A stretch of 64,000 nucleotides of DNA from NCBI GenBank assembly GCA_002307175.1, contig DBTS01000098.1:1-64000 (forward strand), written 5' to 3'. Position 1 is the stretch's first letter. Each line of letters opens with the position of its first letter. Under the pieces are notes generated by a model. It was given only the letters and a program-made list of their open reading frames with translations, did not search any database and was not told where the DNA came from. Source of the stretch: Rhodocyclaceae bacterium UBA1310 (GTDB lineage: Bacteria > Pseudomonadota > Gammaproteobacteria > Burkholderiales > Rhodocyclaceae). Both the position numbers and the translations under genes were made by a program. Positions 34,672 through 43,303 of this stretch are shown piece after piece.

Positions 34672-35520
34672 TCAGAGAGTCTGACCACCGCTGACGCGTT
34701 CGATATCCGCCAGATCTGTCCACGAGCGTACTTTGGTAAAGCCCGCATCTTCAAGCAGTACCCGGACGGTTTCTGCCTGATCGTAACCGTGCTCGAGCAG
34801 CAGCCAGCCGCCTTTGTGCAGATGTTCACGCGCATCCAGGATGATGCGGCAGATGTCCTCCAGACCATCCCGGCCACTGGCCAGCGCCGTGAGTGGTTCG
34901 AAACGCAGATCGCCTTCCTGTAAATGTGCGTCACCTTCCGCAATGTAGGGAGGGTTCGACAGAATGCAATCAAAGCGCCGCTCGGCAACCGGTGCAAACC
35001 AGTCTCCTGTCCTGAACTCCACCTTGGCACCGAGTGCCAGGGCATTGCGTTCGGCTACATCCAGTGCCGCCGGTGAAAAATCCACCGCGCAAACCTTTGC
35101 GTCAGGCCGCTCGGCTGCCATGCTGATCGCAATGGCGCCACTGCCGGTTCCCAGATCCAGAATCGCAGGCGTTTGGGCGTTACTCAGCAGATCCAGTCCC
35201 AGCTCCACCAGCAGCTCGGTTTCCGGGCGGGGAATCAGGGTGGCCGGTGTGACATGAAACGGGCGCCCGTAAAACTCGCGGGTCCCCAGAATATGTGCCA
35301 CCGGTTCGCCTTCGGCACGGCGATCCAGCCATTCGAGATAGCGGCGGGCGGCCTTGTCCGAGATCGGGCGTTCCGCGAACGCCACAATCTGGGCTGCCGT
35401 GGCACCACTGGCCTCGCGCAGCAGGATGCGCGCATCCACTGCTTCGATGCGCCCGCGCGCCCGGGCAAGTGCTTCACCCAGGTTGGCAGGCAACACTTCG
35501 GCGGTGCCAAGCTTATTCAA
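34672..35520 (-). CDS. prmC: release factor glutamine methyltransferase
   Basis: 282 residues. It methylates the Gln of the GGQ motif of release factors RF1 and RF2. The SAM-binding motif 'ILDLGTGSGAIA' is near residue 120 and the catalytic 'NPPYIAEGD' near 190. The start is a TTG at 35520 that overlaps the ppiC stop; an internal GTG about nine codons in is also possible. It is last in the operon with its own substrate gene prfA two genes upstream. Confidence 0.93.
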   Translation of the reverse strand: MNKLGTAEVLPANLGEALARARGRIEAVDARILLREASGATAAQIVAFAERPISDKAARRYLEWLDRRAEGEPVAHILGTREFYGRPFHVTPATLIPRPETELLVELGLDLLSNAQTPAILDLGTGSGAIAISMAAERPDAKVCAVDFSPAALDVAERNALALGAKVEFRTGDWFAPVAERRFDCILSNPPYIAEGDAHLQEGDLRFEPLTALASGRDGLEDICRIILDAREHLHKGGWLLLEHGYDQAETVRVLLEDAGFTKVRSWTDLADIERVSGGQTL

Positions 35521-36370
35521 TTTTGGCCTTGGCCTTGAGATCGTCGAAGTACTTCTTCATGGCGTCCTGGGCAACCTGCTGTGCCAGTTGGTCCTTGACG
35601 TCTTCGAACTTCGGCAGATTCGTGGCCTTGCGCGTATCTTCCAGCAGGATCACGTGATAGCCGAACTGCGTCTTCACCGGAGTGGCGGTGTACTTGCCCT
35701 TCTGCAGTTCCTTCAGTGCGGCAGCGAATTCGGGAGCGTAGTTGCCAGGCATGGACCAATCCAGTGCACCGCCCTTGTCGCGCGAGCCCGGATCCTTCGA
35801 ATCCTTGGCCAGATCAGCAAACTTGGCGCCCTTGTCGAGCTTGGCGATGATGGCCTTGGCGGCATCTTCGTTGTCTACGAGAATGTGGCGGGCCTTGTAT
35901 TCCGTATCACCCAGCTCGGCAATCTTCTTGTCGTAGAAGGCCTTGATGTCAGCGTCGGTGGGCTTGTGTGTTTCGCTCCAGTTCTTGATGTAGGACTTGA
36001 GCAATTCATCGTCGGCAGCAAAAGCCTGGTGGGCCTTGACGTCGTCACGCTTGTCGAAACCGGCTTCGCGAGCAGCCTGCAGCAGGATTTCACGCTGTAC
36101 GAGGTGATCCTTGATCTTGGCGCGCAGGTCGTCAGTGATCGGGGTTCCCGGAGGCAGCTGATCCTTGATGATCAGGTCGGCGAGTGAGCCAGGAATTTCC
36201 TTGCCGTTGACCTTGGCAACCGGGCCGCTGGCGGCCGGGATGCTGCTGGCGGCGCTGGGCTCGCTGCTGCTGGACGTCGTTCCCGATTCGCTCTTCTTGT
36301 TGCAGCCGGTCAGGCCGACGGTCAGTGACAGCAGGAGCGCTGCCGGGATCAGGACGAGATGCTTGTTCAT
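35513..36370 (-). CDS. parvulin-type peptidyl-prolyl isomerase lipoprotein
   Basis: 285 residues. A lipoprotein signal ends at LTGC (Cys about 23), followed by a Ser/Ala linker, a SurA-like helical region and a rotamase/parvulin domain at about 150-250 ('ARHILVDNEDAAKAII', 'GGALDWSMPGNYAPEF', 'TQFGYHVI'). It would help fold envelope proteins from the periplasmic membrane face. Its place between prfA and prmC is unusual, because these two are normally adjacent. The C-terminal end overlaps the prmC TTG start. Confidence 0.9.
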   Translation of the reverse strand: MNKHLVLIPAALLLSLTVGLTGCNKKSESGTTSSSSEPSAASSIPAASGPVAKVNGKEIPGSLADLIIKDQLPPGTPITDDLRAKIKDHLVQREILLQAAREAGFDKRDDVKAHQAFAADDELLKSYIKNWSETHKPTDADIKAFYDKKIAELGDTEYKARHILVDNEDAAKAIIAKLDKGAKFADLAKDSKDPGSRDKGGALDWSMPGNYAPEFAAALKELQKGKYTATPVKTQFGYHVILLEDTRKATNLPKFEDVKDQLAQQVAQDAMKKYFDDLKAKAKIE

Positions 36371-36412
36371 GCAGATGCCTCCTTGGGCGATTGGTTGTGT
36401 GACAAGGTGTTG

Positions 36413-37495
36413 TCAGTCTTCATGGGTGAGCTGCGCAAGCAACTCGGTCTGATGCTCGGTGATCAGAGCATCGATCAATTCCCCGATATCGCCATCCATG
36501 GCGGCATCGAGCTTGTACAGCGTGAGGTTGATACGATGATCGGTAATGCGCCCCTGCGGGAAATTGTACGTGCGGATTCTTTCAGAACGATCACCACTGC
36601 CGACGAGGCTTTTGCGGGTCGCAGCTTCTTTGGCCTGCAATTCGCGGCGTTGCCCATCCTGGATGCGCGCAGCGAGCACACTCATGGCCTGTGCCTTGTT
36701 GCGATGCTGCGAGCGGTCATCCTGGCATTCCACCACAATACCGGTGGGGATGTGCGTGATCCGCACTGCCGAGTCTGTCTTGTTGATGTGCTGACCACCA
36801 GCCCCGCTTGCGCGGAAGGTGTCGATGCGCAGATCGGCGGGATTGATCTGCACTTCCGCCATTTCGTCGGCCTCCGGCATCACCGCGACAGTGCATGCCG
36901 ATGTGTGGATGCGGCCCTGGGTTTCTGTTACCGGGATGCGCTGCACCCGATGCCCGCCGGATTCGAACTTCAGGCGTGAATAGGCGCCGTTGCCCACCAC
37001 ACGGGCAATGGCCTCCTTGTAACCGCCGAGATCCGACTCGGAGAGTGAGACCATTTCCACGCGCCAGCCCTGGCGCTCCGCATAACGGGTGTACATACGC
37101 AGCAGGTCACCTGCGAACAGTGCAGCCTCTTCGCCGCCGGTACCCGCACGGATTTCCAGAAACAGATTGCGTTCATCATTCGGATCGCGGGGCAGTAGTG
37201 CCAGCTGCAGATCACGCTCGATATCTGCCTGCGCTGTGCGTGCGCTTTCCAGCTCGCTTTGCGCAAGTTCTTTCATTTCCGGGTCGCCGAGCATTTCCTG
37301 GGCGGTCTGCGCATCCGCCTCGGCGCGCAGAAACAGCTTCCAGAGTTCCACCACTTCACCGATATCCGCATGTTCGCGGCTCAGTTTGCGGTACTGGTCC
37401 ATGTTCTGTGTGATGTTTTCGCTGGCCAGCAGGCCATCCAGCTCTTCGCGGCGGAAGGTCAGTTGTTCGAGTTTGGCGCGGATACCTGGTTTCAT
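36413..37495 (-). CDS. prfA: peptide chain release factor 1
   Basis: 360 residues, identical in length to E. coli RF1. It reads UAA and UAG through the PVT tripeptide (in 'RIPVTETQGRIH', near 185) and triggers hydrolysis with the GGQ motif ('GAGGQHINKTDSAVRITH', near 230), which PrmC methylates. The ATG overlaps the hemA stop by four bases. Confidence 0.97.
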   Translation of the reverse strand: MKPGIRAKLEQLTFRREELDGLLASENITQNMDQYRKLSREHADIGEVVELWKLFLRAEADAQTAQEMLGDPEMKELAQSELESARTAQADIERDLQLALLPRDPNDERNLFLEIRAGTGGEEAALFAGDLLRMYTRYAERQGWRVEMVSLSESDLGGYKEAIARVVGNGAYSRLKFESGGHRVQRIPVTETQGRIHTSACTVAVMPEADEMAEVQINPADLRIDTFRASGAGGQHINKTDSAVRITHIPTGIVVECQDDRSQHRNKAQAMSVLAARIQDGQRRELQAKEAATRKSLVGSGDRSERIRTYNFPQGRITDHRINLTLYKLDAAMDGDIGELIDALITEHQTELLAQLTHED

Positions 37496-38769
37496 GGATG
37501 GTGGCGATGTTTTGAGACTGCTTCAGGCAATAGCTGGAACACCTGCTGTACGGCCTGGATGGCTTGTGTGGCCTGGCCGCTTTCAGCCTGGTTGAGAAAG
37601 CGGCTGGGGCCGTGCAGCAATTTATTCGTCAGACGTCGGCTCAGGATGTCGAGTACCGCTTCAGGGGCTTCCCCCCGCGCCAGCAGGCGCTGCGCGTAAG
37701 CCAGCTCGGACGCCCGCAGGTCTTCGGCGTGATCACGCAGTTGCCGGATGGTTGGCACGGTTTCCCGGTAATCCAGCCAGTGATTGAAAGCCGATGCATG
37801 GGTGTTGATCAGCGTTTCGGCTTCGGCAACGGCGGCCTGGCGTGATTCCAGTCCGGTACTGACGATCTGCTCCAGATCATCGACAGTGTACAGGAAGATG
37901 TCGCCGACTCGGGTGACTTCGGGTTCGATATTGCGGGGCACGGAGAGATCCACCATCACCATGGGCCGATGCCGGCGTACGCGGATCGCACGTTCTGCCG
38001 CTCCTCTCCCGATCAAAGGCAGAGGGCTGGCAGTGCAAATGAGCACAATGTCGTAATCGGGAAGCGCTTCACCCAGCCCTTCGAGCGGCAGGATGTCCGC
38101 ATTGAAACGGGTGGCCAGCGCCTCTGCACGTGCGCGGGTACGATTGGCAATCGTGATACGGCGTGGATTGACCGCTGCAAAATGGGTGGCACACAGTTCC
38201 ACCATTTCGCCCGCCCCGACAAAGAGGATCTTCGTCTCGTCCATGCGCTCGAAAATTCGCGTCGACAGGCGTACCGCTGCCGCGGCCATGGAAATGACTG
38301 CACTGCCGATGGCTGTATTGGTGCGGACTTCCTTGGCGACAGTGAAACTGCTCTGGAAGAGTTTGTGCAGCTGGGTGCCGAGCGTGCCGGCGGCTTCAGC
38401 AATGCGCACGGCTTCCTTGAGCTGACCGAGGATCTGCGCTTCACCCAGAACCATTGAATCGAGTCCGCTGGCAACCCGGAACACGTGCTTGATCGCTTCC
38501 TCCCCCGGCAGTGTGAACAGGTATTTGCCGGCTTCATCTGGCGTAGAGCGTTGCCTGTCGGCCAGCCAGCGTGTGATCAATTCGGGAGACTCGGCGCTGC
38601 AGTACAGCTCGGTGCGATTGCAGGTTGATAGCAGCGCGGCCTCCTGTGCCAGGCCGCGGCTGGTCAATTCCCCCAGGGCTTCGGCGAGTCCGTTCTGCGG
38701 GAACGCCCAATGCTCCCGGATGGCGACGGGCGCAGTGTGGTGGTTGAGTCCGACGGCAAAAAGGGGCAT
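37492..38769 (-). CDS. hemA: glutamyl-tRNA reductase
   Basis: 425 residues. It reduces Glu-tRNA to glutamate-1-semialdehyde, the first step of heme synthesis in C5-pathway bacteria. The N-terminal start 'GLNHHTAPVAIRE' and catalytic Cys in 'STCNRTELY' (about Cys50) are clear. The Rossmann domain has 'VGAGEMVELCATH' near 190 and the C-terminal helical dimerisation domain is present. First gene of the operon with prfA. Confidence 0.96.
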   Translation of the reverse strand: MPLFAVGLNHHTAPVAIREHWAFPQNGLAEALGELTSRGLAQEAALLSTCNRTELYCSAESPELITRWLADRQRSTPDEAGKYLFTLPGEEAIKHVFRVASGLDSMVLGEAQILGQLKEAVRIAEAAGTLGTQLHKLFQSSFTVAKEVRTNTAIGSAVISMAAAAVRLSTRIFERMDETKILFVGAGEMVELCATHFAAVNPRRITIANRTRARAEALATRFNADILPLEGLGEALPDYDIVLICTASPLPLIGRGAAERAIRVRRHRPMVMVDLSVPRNIEPEVTRVGDIFLYTVDDLEQIVSTGLESRQAAVAEAETLINTHASAFNHWLDYRETVPTIRQLRDHAEDLRASELAYAQRLLARGEAPEAVLDILSRRLTNKLLHGPSRFLNQAESGQATQAIQAVQQVFQLLPEAVSKHRHHP

Positions 38770-39493
38770 GACTGGTGGCTAGAGTCCGGGACGCCGCTGT
38801 GTTGAGCAGGCCGCTGCAGAAAAACAATCGCTGATTGTAGCACTGGCCTCCGGTCAGCCCGAATGATGGGCAGCAGTGGCACGCATCAGCGAGCTGTCAA
38901 AATACCAGACGTTAATCCTTATATCGGAAATTTCGTTTGTTTATCAAACGAATATACCGAGTTGGTGTTCTGTGTGCCTCACTTGGCGTTCCGTTTTCCG
39001 ACTGAATATTTCTGAAGCTGCAGGGAATGCGTTTGTTGCATAAAGTAAACGTTTTATTTTTGCTACAGAAAGAGACCGGTCGCGCCACGCGAAGCGCATT
39101 TTTCATGCTCAATGTAAGGAGGAAGGAGGTACTTCGGGATAGGTTCATTTCGAAATCAGCGGATGAGATTGCGTCAAGATTCTATGCCTCGTGTTAGACT
39201 TTTTTTAAACGTATCAACTAAACGTATTTGCCGTTCACTGGCGTCAGGCTTGGTTTCCCGGGGGAAGCCATTGTCCGGTGATGGCGATTGGTTGCGGTTT
39301 CTGATGGCAGTGCAAGCGGGAATGGAATGTTGGAAAGAGCAGCGAACGGGCCGAATGCAGGGATTTTCACCTGAGGTGGCGGGATTGATATATTTTGGCC
39401 GTGGCGCTGGCTGCACGGTCCGGGCGGTGACGGAGCAAAACGAATCATCGTCAGGTATGGCGTGAATACAAACAATTACAGATATGCCTGAAC
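38770..39493. other. long intergenic region before the response-regulator gene
   Basis: 724 bases, visibly AT-rich. I see no convincing gene; two open frames (38912-39148 minus, 39163-39465 plus) have no recognisable features. Elements present: a stem-loop TTCGTTTG/CAAACGAA at 38932-38952, two AAACGTAT copies at 39207-39214 and 39220-39227 (13-bp spacing), and an AAGGAGGAAGGAGG run near 39116 that no start codon follows. Promoters of hemA and of the regulator should be here. Confidence 0.4.
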
Positions 39494-40123
39494 ATGGAAT
39501 GTAATGGCGCACGTATTTTTGTTGTAGATGATCATCCAGCCGTGAGGCAGGGGCTGGCACTCCTGCTGGGGGCCGATGCGCACTTGGTGTGTGGAGAAGC
39601 TGCCAGCAAGGCTGAAGCCTTGCAGTGTCTTGTTGCGGCCAGGCCACAGCTGACCTTGCTGGATATCTCCCTGGGCGAGGATAACGGGCTCGATCTGATC
39701 GGCTGGCTTCTGCAGCACGAGATTCGCGTGCTGGTCTACTCAATGCACGAAGACATCATGGCCGTCGAGGGCAGCTTCCGCCTGGGCGCCCAGGGTTACG
39801 TCAGCAAGCGCGAGGACTCCCGTGTGCTGCTCTCAGGCGTGCGCGAGGTTCTCGCCGGGCGGCGTTTCATCAGCCCACGCGGGGCGCAGGTGCTGGCTGG
39901 CCGCGCCATTGCATCAAGCCGGGCAGACTGGCTGGCCCGGCTATCCGAGCGTGAATTGCAGATCATGGACATGCTTGGGCAGGGGCGTAGTAACGCAGAG
40001 ATTGCCAAAACACTGATGATCAGTGTGCGTACCGTGGAGTCTTACTGCACACGCATCATGGAAAAACTGCAGCTCTCCGGTATGAAGGAACTGCGCCAGC
40101 AGGCCATTCTGTGCCGGAACTGA
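39494..40123 (+). CDS. NarL/FixJ family response regulator
   Basis: 209 residues. A receiver domain has acidic residues Asp12 and Asp13 in VDDHP, phosphoacceptor Asp57 in LLDISLG, and Lys in VSKRED near 103. A LuxR-type DNA-binding domain follows at about 145-205 (LSERELQIMDMLGQGRSNAEIAK...TVESYCTRIMEKL). No histidine kinase is adjacent, so it is an orphan. The downstream region carries repeated TGTAAG/CTTACA elements that could be its targets. Confidence 0.93.
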   Translation: MECNGARIFVVDDHPAVRQGLALLLGADAHLVCGEAASKAEALQCLVAARPQLTLLDISLGEDNGLDLIGWLLQHEIRVLVYSMHEDIMAVEGSFRLGAQGYVSKREDSRVLLSGVREVLAGRRFISPRGAQVLAGRAIASSRADWLARLSERELQIMDMLGQGRSNAEIAKTLMISVRTVESYCTRIMEKLQLSGMKELRQQAILCRN

Positions 40124-40320
40124 AGATTTGCCGGAAGCTGTGTCGGAGGAATGGAGCGTACTTCTGTAAGTGATTTCCCTTACACAAATGTAAGGGGGTT
40201 CCCTCTCAGCTATTTGGGCAAGTCATGCCTAAGATTTCAACTGCGGAATTCGTGGCAAATCGGCGCGATATGGGCGTGCCGATTTACCGGGAGCCTTGTT
40301 TGCCTTTTGGGGCAAACCTG

Positions 40321-40362
40321 CCGAAATTCCTTCTATGGGGAGATTTCGGAGTTTTTGTTTGT
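40321..40362 (+). terminator. first terminator in the structured region
   Basis: CCGAAAT (40321-40327) pairs with ATTTCGG (40343-40349) around a 15-base loop, then AGTTTTTGTTTGTGTTT. A moderate intrinsic terminator. Confidence 0.5.
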
Positions 40363-40390
40363 GTTTAGTTAGTATGCTGAGGGTAAATTC

Positions 40391-40418
40391 AAGGCGTGCC
40401 ATGCACGCCTTTTTTTTG
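40391..40418 (+). terminator. strong intrinsic terminator
   Basis: AAGGCGTGC (40391-40399) pairs with GCACGCCTT (40403-40411) with a 3-base loop, followed by eight or nine Ts. A textbook plus-strand terminator, although the nearest plus-strand gene ended almost 270 bases earlier. Confidence 0.9.
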
Positions 40419-40429
40419 TCTTCCGTACC

Positions 40430-40593
40430 CTAGTGCAGTGCTGCGCTCTTCTTGCGACATAAAAACGCGTATTTTTCGCCAACTCTTCGTTGAAAATCCG
40501 CGCAATAGCTTGCTATTGCTGTGGTTTTCGCCTCGATTCGACGAAAAATCCATCGTTTTTATAAGTCCCAATCTACGCGCAACACTACACTAG
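40430..40593. repeat. 164-bp imperfect palindrome, MITE-like hairpin element
   Basis: The ends CTAGTGCAGTGCTGCGC (40430-40446) and its partner ending CACTAG (40577-40593) are 17-bp terminal inverted repeats with three mismatches. Pairing continues inward: ACATAAAAACG with CGTTTTTATAAGT, ATTTTTCG with CGAAAAAT, GAAAATCC with GGTTTTC, and finally GCAATAG-CTTG-CTATTGC at the tip. The whole element folds into one long hairpin. It ends 2 bases from the stop of the next gene. There is no coding potential. No second copy was seen in the window. Confidence 0.65.
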
Positions 40594-40595
40594 CA

Positions 40596-41303
40596 TCACT
40601 GTGCCGCGGGGCCAGAGGCGCTTGCCTTTTTCGACGAACTACTTGCCCGCTTGGCCATTTTTTCGGTGTGTTCCCGCTGCCTGCTCTCGTAACGTGCCCG
40701 GTCTTTTGCGGCCTGTTCGGCGCGCTTGGCGGCGGTTTGTGCGTTAGTGCTGCGCTCCTGCGCCGCCGCTTTTTCCTTGCGGCTGTGTTCTGCATTGGCA
40801 CGCGCCTGTGCCGCCGGTGACACCGTCGGGGACGGCATGGATTGGGCTGGTGATGCGCTTGTGGCCGGTTTGCCAGCGGGTTTTGGCAGGGGTCTTGGAT
40901 TGCTGCCGGTTACGCCGGCAGGTTTGCCCCCTGGTTTCGGCGCCTGTCTTTCCGCGTCATTCAACTCATTGAGCCGCGCCTTGGAGTTACGCCCCAGTTC
41001 GTTGGCTTCGAGTTCCTGCTTGCGGATGCTTTCCATGGTCTTGATGAAAGTCGTCCGTACATCGTCGCGGCAGGCGTTGACCAGCAGCTTGTCCAGACAC
41101 GCGTTGTAGTCCCGCAGGCGGATGGACTCCGCTTCATTCTGGCGCGCCTTGGCGTCCTTGCGCAATTCATCGGCACGTTTGCTCTGTGCCAGGGCTTCGT
41201 CGCGGGTCAGTGGTGCCGCCGCAGCCGATTGAGCAGCATCATTGGCAGCAGCCAGAGTGCAGGCGGGTAGCAGGGCGAGCAAGCAAAGCTTTCTGATCAT
41301 CAT
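40596..41303 (-). CDS. hypothetical exported coiled-coil protein
   Basis: 235 residues, not recognised. A signal sequence ends near LPAC/TLAAA (Cys about 15), so either a lipoprotein or a cleaved secretory protein. The middle (about 30-120) is highly charged and helical with two Cys (DACLDKLLVNAC), which may form a disulfide. A Pro/Ala/Ser-rich linker follows and the C-terminal 70 residues are Lys/Arg/Ala-rich. It is divergent from the ABC-F gene and ends beside the hairpin element. Confidence 0.7.
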   Translation of the reverse strand: MMIRKLCLLALLPACTLAAANDAAQSAAAAPLTRDEALAQSKRADELRKDAKARQNEAESIRLRDYNACLDKLLVNACRDDVRTTFIKTMESIRKQELEANELGRNSKARLNELNDAERQAPKPGGKPAGVTGSNPRPLPKPAGKPATSASPAQSMPSPTVSPAAQARANAEHSRKEKAAAQERSTNAQTAAKRAEQAAKDRARYESRQREHTEKMAKRASSSSKKASASGPAAQ

Positions 41304-41368
41304 TGTCGGTTTGGCCTTGCGGCCCTGTAAAATAGAGTTTGCCTACAATTGTCCCAGACCATTCAGCC

Positions 41369-43279
41369 TTGATCCAGTTCCGTAATCTGGCGTTAGCGCG
41401 TGGCGCACGCCGTCTCATTGAAAATCTTTCCCTGCAGATCCATCCGGGCTGGCGCGTCGGCGTGGTCGGTGCCAATGGTTCGGGTAAATCCAGCCTGTTT
41501 GCCCTCCTGCGCGGAGAATTGCACCAGGATGCCGGGGATCTTGAGATTCCCGCCGCCTGGACAATCGCCCATGTGGCTCAGGAAACCCCGGCCCTGAGCT
41601 GTTCAGCCATCGAACACGTGCTTGATGGCGATGCCGAGCTGCGTCAGGTGCAGGCCGATCTGGCTGCTGCCGAGGCAGCGCAGGATGGTCTGCGGATCGG
41701 TGAGCTGCATACCCGCCTGCAGGAAATCGAAGGTTATTCTGCGCAGGCGCGTTCCGGCGCACTGCTACACGGGCTGGGTTTCGCCGACGCCGATTTTACG
41801 CGCCCTGTGTCGGATTTTTCAGGTGGTTGGCGGATGCGCCTGAATCTCGCTCAGGCGCTGATGTGCCGCTCCGATCTGCTGCTGCTCGATGAACCGACCA
41901 ACCACCTTGATCTCGATGCTGTGGTGTGGCTCGAAAAATGGCTGTCCGCCTATCGGGGCACACTGCTGCTGATCTCGCATGATCGCGATTTCCTGGATGC
42001 GTGCACCACGCATATTGCGCATCTTGACGCTCAGCGTCTGACGCTTTATACCGGCAACTATGATTCCTTCGAAGATCAGCATGCTGCCCAGCTCGCGCAG
42101 CAGCAGGCGCTCTACGAAAAGCAGCAGCGTGAAACTGCCCACCTGCAGAAGTATATCGACCGCTTCCGTGCCCAGGCCACCAAAGCCCGCCAGGCACAGA
42201 GCCGGATCAAGGCGCTGGCGCGCATGGAGCGTGTGACGGCGGCCCACGTCGACACCCCCTTCGATTTTACGTTTCCAGAGCCGGACCGGGCGCCAGATCC
42301 GCTCGTCACCCTGCGTGAGCTGAGCCTGGGGTATGGTGACAAGCTCATCCTTGAGAAGGTCAAGCTGGAACTGCGTCCCGGCGCCCGCCTGGGTCTGCTG
42401 GGGCCGAATGGTGCCGGAAAGTCGACGCTGATCAAGCTGCTGGCCGGCGAACTGGCCGCGCAGCAGGGCAGCGCCCTGTTTGGCAAGGGCGTGGTATTGG
42501 GCTATTTTGCCCAGCATCAGCTTGAGCAGCTGCGCCCCGATGAATCACCGCTGCAGCATCTGGTGCGGCAGGAGCCCATGACGCGCGAGCAGACGCTGCG
42601 CGATTATCTTGGCGGTTTCGATTTTCGTGGCAACATGGCTGATGCCCTTGTCGGGCCTTTCTCGGGGGGCGAGAAATCGCGTCTGGCGCTGGCGCTGCTG
42701 ATTCGCAACAAGCCGAATCTGCTGCTGCTTGATGAGCCCACCAACCATCTTGATCTGGATATGCGCCACGCGCTGACCAAGGCATTGGCCGAGTACGATG
42801 GCAGTATGGTGCTGGTCAGCCATGACCGCACCCTGTTGCGGACTGTCTGTGATGATTTTCTGCTGGTGGCCGATGGCGTGGCCAAGCCTTTTGACGGCGA
42901 TGTTGACGATTACCTCGTGTGGCTTGAAGAGCGGCGCAATCGCGAAGCAGCGGCGCGGGTCGACGTGCAGGCGGTCGAAGACAAGGCCGCACGTCTTGCC
43001 GCTCGTGATGCTGACAAGGCCGACCGCCAGGCACGTTTGCAGCGGCGGCGCCCGCTCGTGAAAGAACTCGAGCAGCTTGAGCGCAAACTAGCCAACAGCC
43101 AGAATGAAAAGAAGCTGCTCGACGAGCGCATGGCAGACCCGAGCCTCTATACGAGTGGTGACAGTGCCCTTGTCCAGAGCCTGCTCAAGCGGCAGAGCGA
43201 ACTCGCGCAGTCTATCGACACCTGCGAAGAGCGCTGGCTCGAGATTCATTCCGAACTCGAGGAAATCGGCGAACCCTGA
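41369..43279 (+). CDS. ABC-F family ATPase (YheS-like)
   Basis: About 636 residues with two ATPase domains and no membrane segments: Walker A GANGSGKS (near residue 35) and GPNGAGKS (near 345), signatures FSGGWRMRL and FSGGEKSRL, Walker B LLLDEPTNHLDL twice. The inter-domain linker and the C-terminal coiled coil (about 555-625) match YheS. ABC-F proteins act on the ribosome, often to resolve stalled translation. The start is taken as TTG at 41369 (MIQFRNL), where family similarity begins; an upstream TTG at 41339 is open. Confidence 0.9.
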   Translation: MIQFRNLALARGARRLIENLSLQIHPGWRVGVVGANGSGKSSLFALLRGELHQDAGDLEIPAAWTIAHVAQETPALSCSAIEHVLDGDAELRQVQADLAAAEAAQDGLRIGELHTRLQEIEGYSAQARSGALLHGLGFADADFTRPVSDFSGGWRMRLNLAQALMCRSDLLLLDEPTNHLDLDAVVWLEKWLSAYRGTLLLISHDRDFLDACTTHIAHLDAQRLTLYTGNYDSFEDQHAAQLAQQQALYEKQQRETAHLQKYIDRFRAQATKARQAQSRIKALARMERVTAAHVDTPFDFTFPEPDRAPDPLVTLRELSLGYGDKLILEKVKLELRPGARLGLLGPNGAGKSTLIKLLAGELAAQQGSALFGKGVVLGYFAQHQLEQLRPDESPLQHLVRQEPMTREQTLRDYLGGFDFRGNMADALVGPFSGGEKSRLALALLIRNKPNLLLLDEPTNHLDLDMRHALTKALAEYDGSMVLVSHDRTLLRTVCDDFLLVADGVAKPFDGDVDDYLVWLEERRNREAAARVDVQAVEDKAARLAARDADKADRQARLQRRRPLVKELEQLERKLANSQNEKKLLDERMADPSLYTSGDSALVQSLLKRQSELAQSIDTCEERWLEIHSELEEIGEP

Positions 43280-43303
43280 TCGCGCTGATTTGTCGATGCA
43301 ACC

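Larger units (their letters stand above)
40150..40418 (+). ncRNA. candidate structured small RNA or long 3' leader
   Basis: Four successive perfect stem-loops lie on the plus strand: CCCTTACA/TGTAAGGG (40177-40196, 4-base loop), AAATCGGC/GCCGATTT (40257-40285), GTTTGCC/GGCAAAC (40298-40317) and CCGAAAT/ATTTCGG (40321-40349), the last followed by a T-rich tract. A second strong terminator lies at 40391-40418. There is no good reading frame. The upstream TGTAAG (40165-40170) can compete for CTTACA (40179-40184), giving two exclusive folds. It may be a separate sRNA or the 3' end of the regulator mRNA. The 5' end is not known. Confidence 0.4.
40124..40595 (+). other. gene-free region with a structured RNA candidate and a hairpin element
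   Basis: 472 bases without a protein gene, filled by a series of stem-loops and two terminators (40177-40418) and a 164-bp imperfect palindrome (40430-40593), each listed separately. Confidence 0.6.

Noticed and set aside
39116..39130. AAGGAGGAAGGAGG run looking like a strong ribosome site
   Set aside because: No ATG, GTG or TTG follows at a workable distance with an open frame.
39163..39465. 100-codon frame before the response regulator
   Set aside because: No motif or clear ribosome site and lies in an AT-rich promoter region; could not be supported.
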